The notes: a model not told the origin generated them from the sequence alone. A stretch of DNA of 64,000 nt from Halpernia frigidisoli (GCF_900113805.1 NZ_FOQT01000002.1:1-64000); one strand, 5' to 3'. Shown: positions 42,764 to 52,992, numbered from the stretch's first letter. Translations and numbers: made by a program.

Positions 42764-43906
42764 CTAAATTCTCTTTATTCTATTTTTTTCGTAATCTTCA
42801 AAAATCATCTCACCTAAACCAGAAAGTCCCGTGAGAAAGGCTTTGCCATTATTTTGAGCGGTAAATGCTTCCACAAATTTCTTTAGATAAGGATCTTGCG
42901 CAATCATAAACGTGGTAATTGGGATTTTTAATTTTCTGGCCTGTGCGGCTTTTGTCAAACATTGATCCACGATATATTGATCTAAACCGTTGCTATTCAT
43001 GTAAAATTCACCGGAAGGTAATTTTAGGCAACTTGGTTTTCCGTCGGTGATCATGAAAATCTGCTTATTGGTATTTCGTTTTCTGCGCAAAATATCCATT
43101 GCCAATTCCAAACCGGCAACCGTGTTTGTGTGGTAAGGTCCGACTTTTAAATAAGGTAGATCTTTGATTTTTATCGGCCAGGCTTCATCTCCAAAAACGA
43201 TAATGTCAATGGAATCTTTCGGATATTTTCGGTGAATTAATTCTACCAAAGCCATCGCGACTTTCTTTGCGGGTGTAATTCTGTCTTCCCCGTACAAGAT
43301 CATTGAATGACTAATGTCAATCATCAAAACCGTACTCATTTGCGCTTTATGCTTGGTTTCCTCAACAATTAAATCGTCTTCTGTCAAACGCAGATCTGAA
43401 ATTCCGTTGTTGATCTGGGCATTTTTTAAACTTTCTGTCATGTTTAAAGTCGCCATGTCGTCACCATATTGGAAATTTCTGGTTTCACCGTCACGATCAT
43501 CACCTACACCTATTTTCTTGGTGTTGTGATTTCCGACGCCGCTTTTTTTAAGTTTACCAAAAATTTGATCTAAAGCGTATTCTCGTAGAGCATTTTCAAG
43601 TTTTGCCGTTAAAACATTTTTGCCTTTTCCTGTGCCGGTATTTCCGTCTTCGGGATCAATCTCTTCTTTAATGTAACCGCGTTTTTTAAGATCTTCCTCG
43701 AAATCCTCAAGTGAATATTCATCAGTGAAAATATCATATTCTTTGTCCAGCATTTCCAGCCATTCAAAGGCTTCTTCAATATCGCCGGAAGTGTGCGTGA
43801 GCAAATCTTTAAAAACATCAAAGACCCGCTCAAAATGAGAAACTTCTCCGGGAACGTGTTTTTTAAAAGTAAAACCCTTCCCAAAATTATAATTAATATC
43901 CTTCAT
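42764..43906 (-). CDS. VWA domain protein, partner of the MoxR-like ATPase
   Basis: This 380-residue protein has a charged N-terminal half and a C-terminal von Willebrand A domain with a MIDAS motif DISHS (about residues 197-201), a later TN (HTNTVAG) and an FMITDGKPS segment. No signal peptide or membrane segment was seen, so it acts in the cytoplasm. Together with the downstream ATPase it resembles the BchI/BchD-type or MoxR-VWA pairs. Confidence 0.9.
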   Translation of the reverse strand: MKDINYNFGKGFTFKKHVPGEVSHFERVFDVFKDLLTHTSGDIEEAFEWLEMLDKEYDIFTDEYSLEDFEEDLKKRGYIKEEIDPEDGNTGTGKGKNVLTAKLENALREYALDQIFGKLKKSGVGNHNTKKIGVGDDRDGETRNFQYGDDMATLNMTESLKNAQINNGISDLRLTEDDLIVEETKHKAQMSTVLMIDISHSMILYGEDRITPAKKVAMALVELIHRKYPKDSIDIIVFGDEAWPIKIKDLPYLKVGPYHTNTVAGLELAMDILRRKRNTNKQIFMITDGKPSCLKLPSGEFYMNSNGLDQYIVDQCLTKAAQARKLKIPITTFMIAQDPYLKKFVEAFTAQNNGKAFLTGLSGLGEMIFEDYEKNRIKRI

Positions 43907-44131
43907 GTATTCTTTCTTCTAATTTAGTAATGTAATTTACGAAATAGTTTCACCAAAATCCTGAGTGAAACTTATAAATTAAAGTTAAATTATTTTTTAG
44001 GACATTCTAAGTCCTTTAAAATAACACTAACGAAGGTATAAAAATTTAATGCCGAAAATCTTACTAATTAATAGAAAATAGTAATGATTTGTATTTCATT
44101 TTGCTGAACTGATCTTATAATGAATTATTTT
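43907..44131. other. Intergenic region upstream of the VWA gene
   Basis: A/T-rich non-coding sequence; no hairpin or repeat that I can support. It should hold the VWA gene promoter. Confidence 0.3.
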
Positions 44132-45229
44132 TTATTCATAATCTTCCCACCACTTTTCATACACTTTTTCATCATCTTCCCAATTCACTTTCTCCCCGAT
44201 TTTTGGAATTATTAAACGTAGCTTTTCTATTTCATTAAATTGAGTAATTTGTTCCAAAGGCTCTTTCCAGGTATGAACGGATAATGCAAATTTTGAGTTG
44301 TGGACGGCGATCGTACGTTTTGCTTTAAGATTTTTTGCTGCCAGAAAAAACTCATTTGGCAAAAGATGAATGTATTTCCAGGCTTCATTATATTGTCCGT
44401 TTTCTAAAATTGCTAAATCAAAACCGCCATATTTTTCACCGATTTTTTCAAAATGGGTGTCAAACCCTGAGTCTCCGCCGATATAAATTTTTTGATTTGG
44501 GGTTTCAAAAACAAAACTTGCCCAAATCGCCTGATTTCTTTTTAAAGTTCTACCAGAAAAATGTCTCGCCGTTTCGCAATAAACCTTAAAACCGTTTCCA
44601 AGATCAAAATTTTCGCCCCAGTCAAGTTCCATAATTATTTTGAGATCGTATTTCCAGTATTCTAAATGTTCACCAGTTCCCAAACCTGTAATGATTTGCT
44701 TCACTTTTGGGCGAAGTTTAGTAACGGTTTTATAATCCAAATGATCCCAATGATCGTGAGTAATAATTAAATAATCCAATTCCGGAATATCTTCTGCGGC
44801 ATATAAATCGCTTCCCGCAAAGGCTTTTGTGGTAAAACTAACCGGCGACGCGTTTCCGCTAAAAACTGGATCGACAAGGATTTTTTTACTGTCAATTTGT
44901 AGAAAATAAGAAGAATGTCCCATCCAGACGTAAACATTTTCTGCTGGATTTAAGTTTTTGAGATCTGTTTTGCTAAAATTAAATGCTTTTGAAGGCTTTA
45001 GGTTTAGTTTTTTACCAAAGAAAAAATTAAACATCACTTTCGGCACAGACACATCTTCCGCAAATTGTGGTGTAAAACTTAAATTGTTAAATCCCCCGTT
45101 CTTGTAATTTGGTGATTTTTTCATTCTTTCTAAACGTTCGCCAGAAGGTGCTTTTCCGAAAGTTGGTTGTTGGAGGAAAATGTAGATTGAAGCAATCAAT
45201 ATTGCGAGGATAATGGACATTGCTAGCAT
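44132..45229 (-). CDS. Membrane-anchored MBL-fold hydrolase (NAPE-PLD/UlaG-like)
   Basis: This 365-residue protein has an N-terminal membrane anchor (residues 3-20) and a metallo-beta-lactamase domain with the metal motif HDHWDHLD, a later His in ETARHFSGR, Asp in IGGDSGFDTHF and a C-terminal IAVHNSKF. The MGHSSYFLQIDSKKILVDPVF start is typical of the UlaG/NAPE-PLD group. It is probably a phosphodiesterase-type hydrolase at the cell envelope. Confidence 0.9.
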   Translation of the reverse strand: MLAMSIILAILIASIYIFLQQPTFGKAPSGERLERMKKSPNYKNGGFNNLSFTPQFAEDVSVPKVMFNFFFGKKLNLKPSKAFNFSKTDLKNLNPAENVYVWMGHSSYFLQIDSKKILVDPVFSGNASPVSFTTKAFAGSDLYAAEDIPELDYLIITHDHWDHLDYKTVTKLRPKVKQIITGLGTGEHLEYWKYDLKIIMELDWGENFDLGNGFKVYCETARHFSGRTLKRNQAIWASFVFETPNQKIYIGGDSGFDTHFEKIGEKYGGFDLAILENGQYNEAWKYIHLLPNEFFLAAKNLKAKRTIAVHNSKFALSVHTWKEPLEQITQFNEIEKLRLIIPKIGEKVNWEDDEKVYEKWWEDYE

Positions 45230-45293
45230 AATTTTTTAAAAAATATTTGCAAATTTAATTGAATTTTGAATCAGTTTGTAATAATTTTCAACG

Positions 45294-45317
45294 GATTGCT
45301 TCGTTCCTCGCAATGAC
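45294..45317. repeat. Dispersed element C, copy 1
   Basis: A 24-base unit, GATTGCTTCGTTCCTCGCAA plus TGAC. It occurs with one change at 46570-46593 and inverted at 63796-63819. It abuts the stop codon of the oxidoreductase gene. Confidence 0.75.
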
Positions 45318-46375
45318 TAATTCAAATAAACCACCTTTTCTTCTGTCGCACTTTCTAAAACCGCATCAATAATTTTCATATTTTGAATGACTTCAGTTCC
45401 TGGTGAAGGCAGTTTTAAATTGGAAACAAAGTGGTCATAAATTTCCTGGTAATAATCCATATAATTTCCTGCTTCGCTGGAAGTCAATTGTCTTTCCCAT
45501 TCAGAATTTTCTTTTTGATAATTGAGAATACCGTCTGGTTTTTCTAAATTTTTTGTCCAGTTTTCATTTAATTTTGGAATAATTCCTGAAACTACTTCCG
45601 ATTCTTGCGTGTCGGTTCTTTCCTGTAAAAAACTGCCTTTTTCACCTTGAAGGATAAATTCGTTATGCGTTTCTTTGGCAAAAACCGAGGCTTTCAAACG
45701 AACGCGCAAATCATTTTCATAATAGAGAATAATTTCAAAATAATCATTGGCAAAAGCAGAACCTTTCATCGCAAAAACATCGGCAAAAAGTTTTTCTGGA
45801 AAGCCAAAAAGATGGACAGCCTGATCTATTAAATGCGAACCTAAATCGTGTAATGCGCCAGAACCGGGCAAATCGGGATTTTCTTTGTGTGCTTTTTCAC
45901 TCGCTTCTATTCTAAAACGATCATAGCTTATTTCTGCTTCTTTTATATTTCCTAATTTTCCTCCGTCTAAAATTTTCTTAAACTGTAGATAATCACGGTC
46001 AAAGCGGCGGTTTTGGTAAACACTCAGGAACAGATTTTTTTCTTTTGCCAAATTCACTAACATTTCAGATTCTCGAACATTGACAGTAAAAGGTTTTTCG
46101 ACGATCACATTTTTTCCGGCTTCCAAAGCCATTTTTACATATTCGAAATGAGTTTGAATTGGGGAATTAACAACTACTAAATCAATATCTGCGTTTTCCA
46201 ACATATCGCTGACAGATCTGTAAATCGTTGCTTCAGGATATTTTTCTTTGGATTCTTCGCGGTTTCTTTCTACGATTGCTGCTAATAAAAATCCGGGATG
46301 TTCTTTTATAAAAGGTGCATGAAAAACTTTCCCACTCATTCCGAAGGCGCAAAGCCCAACTTTTATAATCTGCAT
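45317..46375 (-). CDS. Gfo/Idh/MocA family oxidoreductase
   Basis: This protein of about 352 residues has a Rossmann start (KVGLCAFGMSGKVFHAPFI), the EKPFTVNVRE motif with the conserved Lys-Pro and the HDLGSHLIDQAVHLFG segment with the active-site His. It oxidises or reduces a sugar or related polyol with NAD(P); the substrate is unknown. The frame begins six codons earlier, but ATG 46375 (MQIIKVG) is the likely start. Confidence 0.92.
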   Translation of the reverse strand: MQIIKVGLCAFGMSGKVFHAPFIKEHPGFLLAAIVERNREESKEKYPEATIYRSVSDMLENADIDLVVVNSPIQTHFEYVKMALEAGKNVIVEKPFTVNVRESEMLVNLAKEKNLFLSVYQNRRFDRDYLQFKKILDGGKLGNIKEAEISYDRFRIEASEKAHKENPDLPGSGALHDLGSHLIDQAVHLFGFPEKLFADVFAMKGSAFANDYFEIILYYENDLRVRLKASVFAKETHNEFILQGEKGSFLQERTDTQESEVVSGIIPKLNENWTKNLEKPDGILNYQKENSEWERQLTSSEAGNYMDYYQEIYDHFVSNLKLPSPGTEVIQNMKIIDAVLESATEEKVVYLN

Positions 46376-46415
46376 AATTTTTATTTTTAACAAATATAAT
46401 GAAAATGGAATTTCA

Positions 46416-46552
46416 CGCGAAGGCGCAAAGGGAACTCACGCAAAGGGCGCAAAGGAATACACGCAAAGTGGGCGAAGGTTTTTATTAGATGTGTTTAAAT
46501 TTTACGCTTGAATTTCTTTGCGTAAATCTTTGTGACTTTGCGTGAAAGGGTT
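46416..46552. repeat. CACGCAAAGGCGCAAAG-type repeats
   Basis: Three tandem variants of the CACGCAAAG/GGCGCAAAG unit (46416-46480) are followed by an inverted set (CTTTGCGT, CTTTGCGTGAAA, 46515-46552). The two sets could pair. Related fragments are at 42664-42690 and 54948-54982. Confidence 0.6.
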
Positions 46553-46569
46553 TCGATGCATTTACATGG

Positions 46570-46593
46570 GATTGCTTCGTGCCTCGCAATGAC
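46570..46593. repeat. Dispersed element C, copy 2
   Basis: The same 24-base unit as at 45294 with one base change (GTGCC for GTTCC). Confidence 0.75.
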
Positions 46594-46622
46594 TATTCGG
46601 ACGAAAAAATAAACTTCTTTTT

Positions 46623-46700
46623 TAGCCGCGATTGAAACGGCATCCTTTTTTTTTTTTTTCAAAAAAAAAGAAAAAGATATAGTGGAAAGCGGGACAAACC
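46623..46700 (+). repeat. Dispersed element A, copy 3
   Basis: AGCCGCGATTGAAACGGCAT-CC, a long T tract, a matching A tract, then GATATAGTGGAAAGCGGGAC. The arms match the other copies. The centre is reduced to a T/A tract hairpin. Confidence 0.72.
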
Positions 46701-46787
46701 TTCTTAAAAAGCAAAAAATCTCTTGCTTCAAATTCATAAAAAAAACTTAATTAATTGAACAAATTCGCAAGTCCGAAATGAAAGCCT

Positions 46788-46795
46788 TAACTTTG
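46788..46795 (+). promoter_or_regulatory. -7 box of pruA
   Basis: TAACTTTG matches TAnnTTTG and lies 33 bp before the ATG at 46829. The -33 element is not clear. Confidence 0.55.
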
Positions 46796-46828
46796 TGAAA
46801 CTTGATTTTAAACTATAAAAATAAATAT

Positions 46829-48454
46829 ATGTCAAAAGCAATTTCGGATGTGCCAGTGGTTTTAAACGAACCGGTAAGATCTTACGAACCCGGCTCAGCA
46901 GAGGTGAAAAGCCTGATCTCAACTTACAAAAAAATGTGGGGCGAGAAAATGGAAATCCCAATGGTGATCAACGGAAAGGAAATTACCACATCTAAAAAAG
47001 TGCAGTTGCAGTCACCACAAAATCATCAGCACGACTTTGGTTTTTACTACGAAGGCGATATGTCTCACGTGGATGACGCGATAAAAACGGCTTTGGAAGC
47101 GCGCCAAAAATGGGCGGCTTTAGGCTGGGAACAAAGAGTTGCGATTTTCTTGAAAGCTGCTGATCTTTTTGCAGGACCTTACAGAGATCGCTTAAATGCA
47201 GCAACAATGATCGGGCAATCTAAAAGTGTGCATCAAACAGAAATTGACGCGGCTTGTGAATTTATCGATTTTCTAAGATTTAATGTAGAGTTTGTGCGCG
47301 AAATGTATGCGGAACAACCAATTTCTGATGAAGGAATGTGGAACCGCGTTGAATACAGAGCTTTGGAAGGTTTTACTTTTGCGGTGACGCCTTTTAATTT
47401 TACCGCAATTTCAGGGAATTTGCCTTCTTGTATGGCGATGCTTGGAAATGTGGTTTTGTGGAAACCTTCAGACAAACAGGTTTACTCTGCGCACGTCATT
47501 ATGGAAGTTTTCCGTGAAGCAGGACTTCCGGATGGCGTAATCAATATGGTTTTTACAGACGGAAAAGAAACGGCTGAAAAAGTATTGCAACATCCAGATT
47601 TTGCTGGTTTGCATTTCACAGGTTCGACGAGTGTTTTCCAAAATATGTGGAAACAGATTGGCGATAATATTCACAAATACAAAACTTATCCAAGAATTGT
47701 AGGTGAAACAGGTGGAAAAGATTTCGTAATCGCGCATCCTTCAGCTCACGCAGACGCGGTTGCAACTGGTTTGGTTCGTGGTGCTTTTGAATACCAAGGA
47801 CAAAAATGTTCTGCGGCTTCAAGAGCTTATATTCCACAATCTTTGTGGGAAGCTGTAAAATCTTCAATGGACGCTCAATTGAAAACGATAAAAATGGGAT
47901 CGCCGGAAGATCCTTCAAATTACATTAACGCCGTGATTAGTCAGGTTTCTTTTGATAAATGCAAAGGTTATATTGAAAGAGCAAATGCTTCTAATGACGC
48001 AGAAGTCATTTTTGGTGGAAAATGTGATGATAGCAAAGGCTGGTTTGTAGAGCCAACTGTGATTTTGACTACCAATTCAAAATACGAAAGTATTTGTGAA
48101 GAAATTTTTGGACCTATTTTAACGATTTATATTTATGAAGATCGAAAGTGGAAAGAAACTTTAAAACTGGTTGATGAGACTTCACCTTACGCTTTAACTG
48201 GCGCAGTTTTCAGCCAAGATCGTTACGCAATTGAAGAAGCTTACATCGCTTTGGAAAATGCAGCGGGGAATTTTTATATCAATGACAAACCGACTGGTGC
48301 AGTTGTCGGTCAACAACCATTTGGTGGCGCAAGAGCCTCGGGAACGAATGACAAAGCAGGTTCAAAAATGAATTTGATGCGTTGGGTTTCTGTGAGAACG
48401 ATTAAGGAAACATTTAATCCGCCGAAGAATTATAGATATCCTTTTTTAGGTTAA
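46829..48454 (+). CDS. pruA: L-glutamate gamma-semialdehyde (1-pyrroline-5-carboxylate) dehydrogenase
   Basis: About 541 residues, the length of the single-domain PruA of Bacteroidota. The NAD-binding and catalytic elements VGETGGKDFVIA (Glu) and GQKCSAASRAYIP (nucleophilic Cys) are present, with FTGSTSVFQNMW between substrate and cofactor regions. It completes proline catabolism to glutamate. The frame begins at a TTG nine codons upstream, but ATG 46829 is the better start. It ends at a strong terminator. Confidence 0.96.
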   Translation: MSKAISDVPVVLNEPVRSYEPGSAEVKSLISTYKKMWGEKMEIPMVINGKEITTSKKVQLQSPQNHQHDFGFYYEGDMSHVDDAIKTALEARQKWAALGWEQRVAIFLKAADLFAGPYRDRLNAATMIGQSKSVHQTEIDAACEFIDFLRFNVEFVREMYAEQPISDEGMWNRVEYRALEGFTFAVTPFNFTAISGNLPSCMAMLGNVVLWKPSDKQVYSAHVIMEVFREAGLPDGVINMVFTDGKETAEKVLQHPDFAGLHFTGSTSVFQNMWKQIGDNIHKYKTYPRIVGETGGKDFVIAHPSAHADAVATGLVRGAFEYQGQKCSAASRAYIPQSLWEAVKSSMDAQLKTIKMGSPEDPSNYINAVISQVSFDKCKGYIERANASNDAEVIFGGKCDDSKGWFVEPTVILTTNSKYESICEEIFGPILTIYIYEDRKWKETLKLVDETSPYALTGAVFSQDRYAIEEAYIALENAAGNFYINDKPTGAVVGQQPFGGARASGTNDKAGSKMNLMRWVSVRTIKETFNPPKNYRYPFLG

Positions 48455-48463
48455 AATTTAAAT

Positions 48464-48501
48464 AAAAAAAATCCGGAATTTAATTATTCCGGATTTTTTT
48501 T
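48464..48501 (+). terminator. Terminator of pruA
   Basis: AATCCGGAAT and ATTCCGGATT form a perfect 10-bp stem between A and T tracts, 15 bp after the stop. Confidence 0.9.
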
Positions 48502-48790
48502 GCTTTTTCAAAAATTTTTATTTTTTGAACGAATCTCCTGCAAAATTTTTTTTTCCCAACCCTAAAGAATAAAAAATTTATGCAAAACTATATTCTTAAT
48601 AATATGATTAGTTTTCACGAAATGTTTCTTAATGATTTTTAAAAAACTCTATTATGAAATAGTGTTGTTTATAAATTATTGGAAATCTATAATTTATAGT
48701 TTTATTAACACAAAAAATTTTTCTTTGGCACATAATTTTCAATAACAGAAACTTCAAACAAAAATTATTAATACATAAAAATTAGAAATT
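48502..48790. other. Non-coding region before the YtxH-like gene
   Basis: A/T-rich and gene-free. TTTTCTTTGG near 48718 is the only weak promoter-like box. Nothing else was recognised. Confidence 0.35.
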
Positions 48791-49030
48791 ATGGCAAGTA
48801 AAGGTAAAGGTCTTTTAGCATTATTAGGATTAGGTGCATTAGCTTATTGGAAATACAAAAATTCTTCTGCAGCTGATCAACAAGTAGTAAAAGACAAAAT
48901 CAACAACGCAAAAGACAACTTAAAAGGTTGGGGAAATGATTTAAAATCAAAAGCAAATGACGTTGCTGGTCAAGTGAAAGACAAAGCTGGTGATTTACAG
49001 TCTCAAGCTGAAAACGTCGCTTCAAACTAA
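48791..49030 (+). CDS. Small YtxH-like / stress-type protein
   Basis: This 79-residue protein has a short hydrophobic N-terminal segment (residues 7-18) and a long amphipathic, Lys/Asp/Ala-rich helix with repeated DLKxKANDVAGQVKDKAGDL units, as in YtxH or CsbD-like and LEA-like stress proteins. It is a single gene between two terminators, with a long A/T-rich leader. Abundant stress expression is plausible but inferred. Confidence 0.75.
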   Translation: MASKGKGLLALLGLGALAYWKYKNSSAADQQVVKDKINNAKDNLKGWGNDLKSKANDVAGQVKDKAGDLQSQAENVASN

Positions 49031-49048
49031 GAAAAAATTTAGGTTAGT

Positions 49049-49083
49049 AAAAAAACTCTTTTCAAATGAAAAGAGTTTTTTTT
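49049..49083 (+). terminator. Terminator of the YtxH-like gene
   Basis: AAAAAACTCTTTTC and GAAAAGAGTTTTTT form a stem with a 4-base loop and a T tail. Confidence 0.88.
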
Positions 49084-49196
49084 GTCTATTGGTGCTGTTT
49101 ACAAATTGACATTTTTTAAAGGCCTTTTAAAATTTTAGTAAAATTAGATAGGCTATTACAATCATAAAAGATTCTTAAAAATAATATATTCGGATT

Positions 49197-49223
49197 TTGT
49201 TAGCCATATTATTTCTAACTTAG
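49197..49223 (+). promoter_or_regulatory. Promoter of the aldehyde dehydrogenase-DUF779 operon
   Basis: TTG (49197-49199), a 16-base spacer and TAACTTAG (49216-49223) resemble the Bacteroidota promoter, 32 bp before the ATG. Confidence 0.5.
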
Positions 49224-49255
49224 TAGAAATGATTTTTAATAATTAAAAACAAAGT

Positions 49256-50785
49256 ATGAGTACATTAACAAAAACAGAATCGGAAAATCTTATCAAAAGA
49301 CCCGACTTCAAAAGTAAATATGGTAATTACATTAATGGTAAATTCACCGAACCTGTCAATGGAAAATATTTTGATGTAGTTTCTCCAATAGATGGACAGG
49401 TTTTTACAGAAGTAGCACATTCATCCAAAGAAGACCTTGAAGTTGCAGTGAACGCAGCAGAAGCGGCTTTTAAAACGTGGAAAGACACTTCTTCTACAGA
49501 ACGAAGTATTATTTTAAATAAAATTGCGGACCGTATTGAAGCAAATCTGGAATACATTGCAGCCGTCGAAACGGTTGATAATGGAAAAGCTGTTCGTGAA
49601 ACTTTGATGGCAGATATTCCTTTAGCGATAGATCATTTCAGATATTTTGCCTCAGTGATCAGAGGTGAAGAAGGTTCTGCAACTGAGCTTGATAAAGACA
49701 CCGTTTCCCTGATTATTCATGAACCTTTAGGTGTAATTGCGCAGATCATTCCTTGGAATTTCCCAATATTAATGGCGGTTTGGAAACTTGCACCAGCTTT
49801 AGCAGCCGGAAATTGTGTCGTTTTGAAACCTGCCGAAAGTACACCGGTTTCAATTTTAATTTTAATGGAATTGATCGGCGATCTTTTGCCAAAAGGTGTT
49901 GTAAATATTGTTAATGGTTTCGGTGGTGAATTAGGTAGAGCATTAGTTACGAATCCAAAAATAAATAAAGCCGCTTTCACAGGTTCTACAGCAACCGGAA
50001 GATTGGTAATGCAATATGCAACTGAAAATATTATCCCTGTAACTTTAGAATTGGGCGGTAAATCTCCCAACATTTTCTTCAATTCTGTAATGGATGCAGA
50101 CGATGAATTTTTAGATAAAGCTTTAGAAGGTGCGGTTTTATTTGCCTTAAATCAGGGCGAAATTTGTACTGCGCCCTCAAGATTATTGGTTCAGGAAGAT
50201 ATTGCAGATGCATTTATTGCAAAAGTAATTGAAAGAGTTAAAGCTATAAAATTTGGAAATCCTTTAGATAAAACCGTGATGATGGGTGCGCAGGCGTCTA
50301 AAATTCAAAAAGACAAAATTGAATCTTACATCAAACTTGGAAAAGAAGAAGGTGCAGAATGTCTAGTTGGTGGCGAGGTTAATCATCTTGGTGAAGATTT
50401 AGAGGAAGGTTACTACATTCAACCGACCATTTTTAAAGGAAATAACAAAATGCGCATTTTTCAGGAAGAAATTTTTGGACCTGTTCTCGCATTTACCACT
50501 TTTAAAGATGAGGCAGAAGCAATTGAGATTGCAAATGATACTATTTATGGTCTTGGCGCCGGAGTTTGGACCCGTGATGCACATCAATTATATCAAATAC
50601 CGAGACAGGTGCAGGCTGGAAGAGTTTGGGTAAATCAATACCACGCTTATCCTGCGGGCGCACCTTTTGGCGGATATAAGCAATCGGGAATTGGACGTGA
50701 AAATCATAAAATGATGCTTGATCATTACCGAAACACGAAAAACATGCTGATTTCTTACAATAAAAATAAATTAGGATTTTTCTAA
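49256..50785 (+). CDS. NAD-dependent aldehyde dehydrogenase (acetaldehyde dehydrogenase type)
   Basis: This 509-residue protein has the catalytic Glu in LELGGKSPN and nucleophilic Cys in [12 protein letters not shown], with FTGSTATGR at the cofactor site and the terminal [13 protein letters not shown] of the family. It oxidises short aldehydes such as acetaldehyde in the cytoplasm. The next gene, DUF779, starts immediately after the stop, a pairing widely seen for this subgroup (ExaC/AcoD/AldB-like). Confidence 0.95.
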   Translation: MSTLTKTESENLIKRPDFKSKYGNYINGKFTEPVNGKYFDVVSPIDGQVFTEVAHSSKEDLEVAVNAAEAAFKTWKDTSSTERSIILNKIADRIEANLEYIAAVETVDNGKAVRETLMADIPLAIDHFRYFASVIRGEEGSATELDKDTVSLIIHEPLGVIAQIIPWNFPILMAVWKLAPALAAGNCVVLKPAESTPVSILILMELIGDLLPKGVVNIVNGFGGELGRALVTNPKINKAAFTGSTATGRLVMQYATENIIPVTLELGGKSPNIFFNSVMDADDEFLDKALEGAVLFALNQGEICTAPSRLLVQEDIADAFIAKVIERVKAIKFGNPLDKTVMMGAQASKIQKDKIESYIKLGKEEGAECLVGGEVNHLGEDLEEGYYIQPTIFKGNNKMRIFQEEIFGPVLAFTTFKDEAEAIEIANDTIYGLGAGVWTRDAHQLYQIPRQVQAGRVWVNQYHAYPAGAPFGGYKQSGIGRENHKMMLDHYRNTKNMLISYNKNKLGFF

Positions 50786-51160
50786 ATGATAAGAAGATTA
50801 AGCGTTACCGAAAAAGCCCTCGACACTATTTTTGAACTTGAAAAAAAATATGGTGAACTCATGTTTTATCAAGCAGGTGGTTGTTGTGAAGGAACACAAC
50901 CACAGTGTTTTGAGAAAGGTGGTTATTTTCCGCGGATGAATGACGCGATGATCGGTCACATCAACGAACATGAATTTTGGGTCGATAGGGATTTATTTGA
51001 ATATTGGAAATACTCGCATTTTACCCTGGATATTTTGGAAGGAATCGGACCCGGCGGCTTTTCTTTAGAAACTCCACTTGGTAAAACTTTTAAAGTTCAT
51101 TATAAATTATTTTCCAAGGAAGAATTAGAAGATCTTGAACCGGTTATTCGGAACGAGTAA
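50786..51160 (+). CDS. DUF779 family protein
   Basis: This 124-residue protein shows the family pattern FYQAGGCCEGTQPQCF, HEFWVDRDLFEYWKYSHFTLD and GPGGFSLETPLG. The conserved GGCC suggests a thiol or metal role. Function is unproven, but the gene is habitually next to aldehyde dehydrogenase genes, here with zero spacing, so a cofactor or product-related role is inferred. Confidence 0.92.
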   Translation: MIRRLSVTEKALDTIFELEKKYGELMFYQAGGCCEGTQPQCFEKGGYFPRMNDAMIGHINEHEFWVDRDLFEYWKYSHFTLDILEGIGPGGFSLETPLGKTFKVHYKLFSKEELEDLEPVIRNE

Positions 51161-51178
51161 ATTTTAATCAATCAAAAC

Positions 51179-51212
51179 TAAACCCTTTCGATAAAATTTG
51201 AAAGGGTTTTTT
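51179..51212. terminator. Bidirectional terminator
   Basis: ACCCTTTC and GAAAGGGT pair around a 10-base loop, with a T tail on the plus strand and an A tract on the other side. It lies between the DUF779 gene and the convergent EamA gene. Confidence 0.82.
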
Positions 51213-51628
51213 TATTTAAAAATTAGCAAAATGGTTCCGGCAATTATTAAAAGTGCACCAACGCCTGCTTTCCAGGAAATCGTTTCGCCAAGAAATACAA
51301 TTGAAAATACAATTGTCAAAGCCAAACTTAATTTATCAACACCAGCGACTTTTGAAACTTCACCCATTTGCAAAGCTTTGAAATAAAATATCCAGGAAAG
51401 CCCGGTGCAAACGCCGGAAATTGTCAGAAATATCCAGGTTCTTGTGGTAATTTCACCGATGTTTTTAAACTCGTTTCTAAAAAATACAATCGCGGTTATC
51501 ATAATTAAAACAACAACGGTTCTAATATTTGTGGCTAAATTGGAATTGACATTTTTAACGCCAATTTTAGCAAAAATCGCAGTTAAAGCGGCAAATAATG
51601 CAGAAACCAAAGCGTAAATCCACCACAT
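51212..51628 (-). CDS. EamA-domain small membrane transporter
   Basis: This 138-residue protein consists of one EamA repeat with five membrane segments (MWWIYALVSALFAALTAIFAKIG, ATNIRTVVVLIMITAIVFF, WIFLTISGVCTGLSWIFYFKAL, KLSLALTIVFSIVFLGETI and a final hydrophobic segment). Single-repeat members (COG2510-like) work as dimers; the substrate is unknown. It follows hisS by 8 bp. Confidence 0.9.
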   Translation of the reverse strand: MWWIYALVSALFAALTAIFAKIGVKNVNSNLATNIRTVVVLIMITAIVFFRNEFKNIGEITTRTWIFLTISGVCTGLSWIFYFKALQMGEVSKVAGVDKLSLALTIVFSIVFLGETISWKAGVGALLIIAGTILLIFK

Positions 51629-51636
51629 GATTTTAA

Positions 51637-52992
51637 TTAAATTTGATTAAGAAATTCCTGCTGATCGTAAGTTTTTTGTTCGCCGGACTGAAGATTCTTT
51701 ACAGTGATCGTTGCATTTTTCAATTCCTCTTCACCTAAAAAAACCATATTTTCAATACCTTTCTTTTCAGCGTAAGAAAATTGTTTTTTAAGCTTTGTAT
51801 TTTCAGGATACAGTTCTGAGGAAATGTCTTTTTTATGAAGTTCATTTATAATTTTTAGAGCCTGAATACTTTCCTCAGTTCCATAATTCACAAATAAATA
51901 TTTTGTTTTTTCTACGGAATTTTCCGGAAATAAATTGAGTTCTTCCATTACCAGATAAATGCGATCCAAACCAAAAGAAATTCCAATTCCAGGGATATTT
52001 TTTACGCCAAAAACCTCTGTCAGATTATTATACCTTCCGCCGCCTCCAACAGATCCCATTTCTACGCCATGGGCCTTTATTTCGAAAATCGCTCCGGTGT
52101 AATAATCTAAACCGCGCGCTAAAGTGATATTGAAAACTAAATTCTGGTGAGAAATTCCGAGATTAATACAATTGTTTAAAACAAATTCCAACTCTTCAAC
52201 GCCTTCCAAACCAATTGCAATGTTGGTAAATTTTTCTTTTAAATCTGCTAACAACTGCAACTGATCTGACTGAGTTTTAAATAAAAATTCCAGTTTTTCA
52301 ATAGATTCTGAACTGATATTTTTTGATTCCAATTCTTTAACAACTCCTTCTCTACCGATTTTATCTAATTTATCTAAAGCGACAGTGAAATCAATTAACT
52401 GATCAGGAATTCCCGCATATTCGGCTAAACCAGTTAAAATTTTCCGGTTGTTCATTTGAAGTTTTACCGGAATTTTTAGATCTAAAAACGATTTTAAATA
52501 TAACTGAACCAATTCAACTTCCTGCAGCAAACTTTCGCTTCCTACAACATCAGCATCACATTGGTAAAATTCTCTGAAACGTCCTTTCTGTGGGCGATCT
52601 GCACGCCAAACCGGCTGAATTTGATAACGTTTAAAAGGAAAAGTCAATTGACCGTGATTCATTGCAACATAACGGGCGAAAGGAACTGTCAAGTCGTAGC
52701 GAAGTGCTTTTTCGGAAATTTGCGAAGTTAATTTCTGAGAGTTTTTAGAAGACCAATCTTCGGAATTTGTTTTCGAAGCATAATCACCGGAATTCAAAAT
52801 CTTAAAAATTAATCGATCACCTTCTTCGCCGTATTTTCCGGTTAAAGTTGAAAGATTTTCAAAACTTGGCGTTTCCAAAGGTTGGAAACCAAAAAGACGA
52901 AAGTTTTTTTCTAAAACTGATATAATATATTTTCGGCGGTACACTTCTTCCGCGGTAAAATCGCGTGTTCCTTTGGCTAAACTAGGCTTCAT
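51637..52992 (-). CDS. hisS: Histidyl-tRNA synthetase
   Basis: This 451-residue class II synthetase has motif 1/2 features ([41 protein letters not shown]), the HisA segment [13 protein letters not shown] and motif 3 [10 protein letters not shown]. It charges tRNA-His. Length is normal and the start [12 protein letters not shown] is typical. Confidence 0.98.
   Translation of the reverse strand: MKPSLAKGTRDFTAEEVYRRKYIISVLEKNFRLFGFQPLETPSFENLSTLTGKYGEEGDRLIFKILNSGDYASKTNSEDWSSKNSQKLTSQISEKALRYDLTVPFARYVAMNHGQLTFPFKRYQIQPVWRADRPQKGRFREFYQCDADVVGSESLLQEVELVQLYLKSFLDLKIPVKLQMNNRKILTGLAEYAGIPDQLIDFTVALDKLDKIGREGVVKELESKNISSESIEKLEFLFKTQSDQLQLLADLKEKFTNIAIGLEGVEELEFVLNNCINLGISHQNLVFNITLARGLDYYTGAIFEIKAHGVEMGSVGGGGRYNNLTEVFGVKNIPGIGISFGLDRIYLVMEELNLFPENSVEKTKYLFVNYGTEESIQALKIINELHKKDISSELYPENTKLKKQFSYAEKKGIENMVFLGEEELKNATITVKNLQSGEQKTYDQQEFLNQI

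Noticed and set aside
46495-46961. Two minus-strand ORFs upstream of pruA
   Set aside because: They read through CACGCAAAG repeats, element C, element A and the start of pruA.
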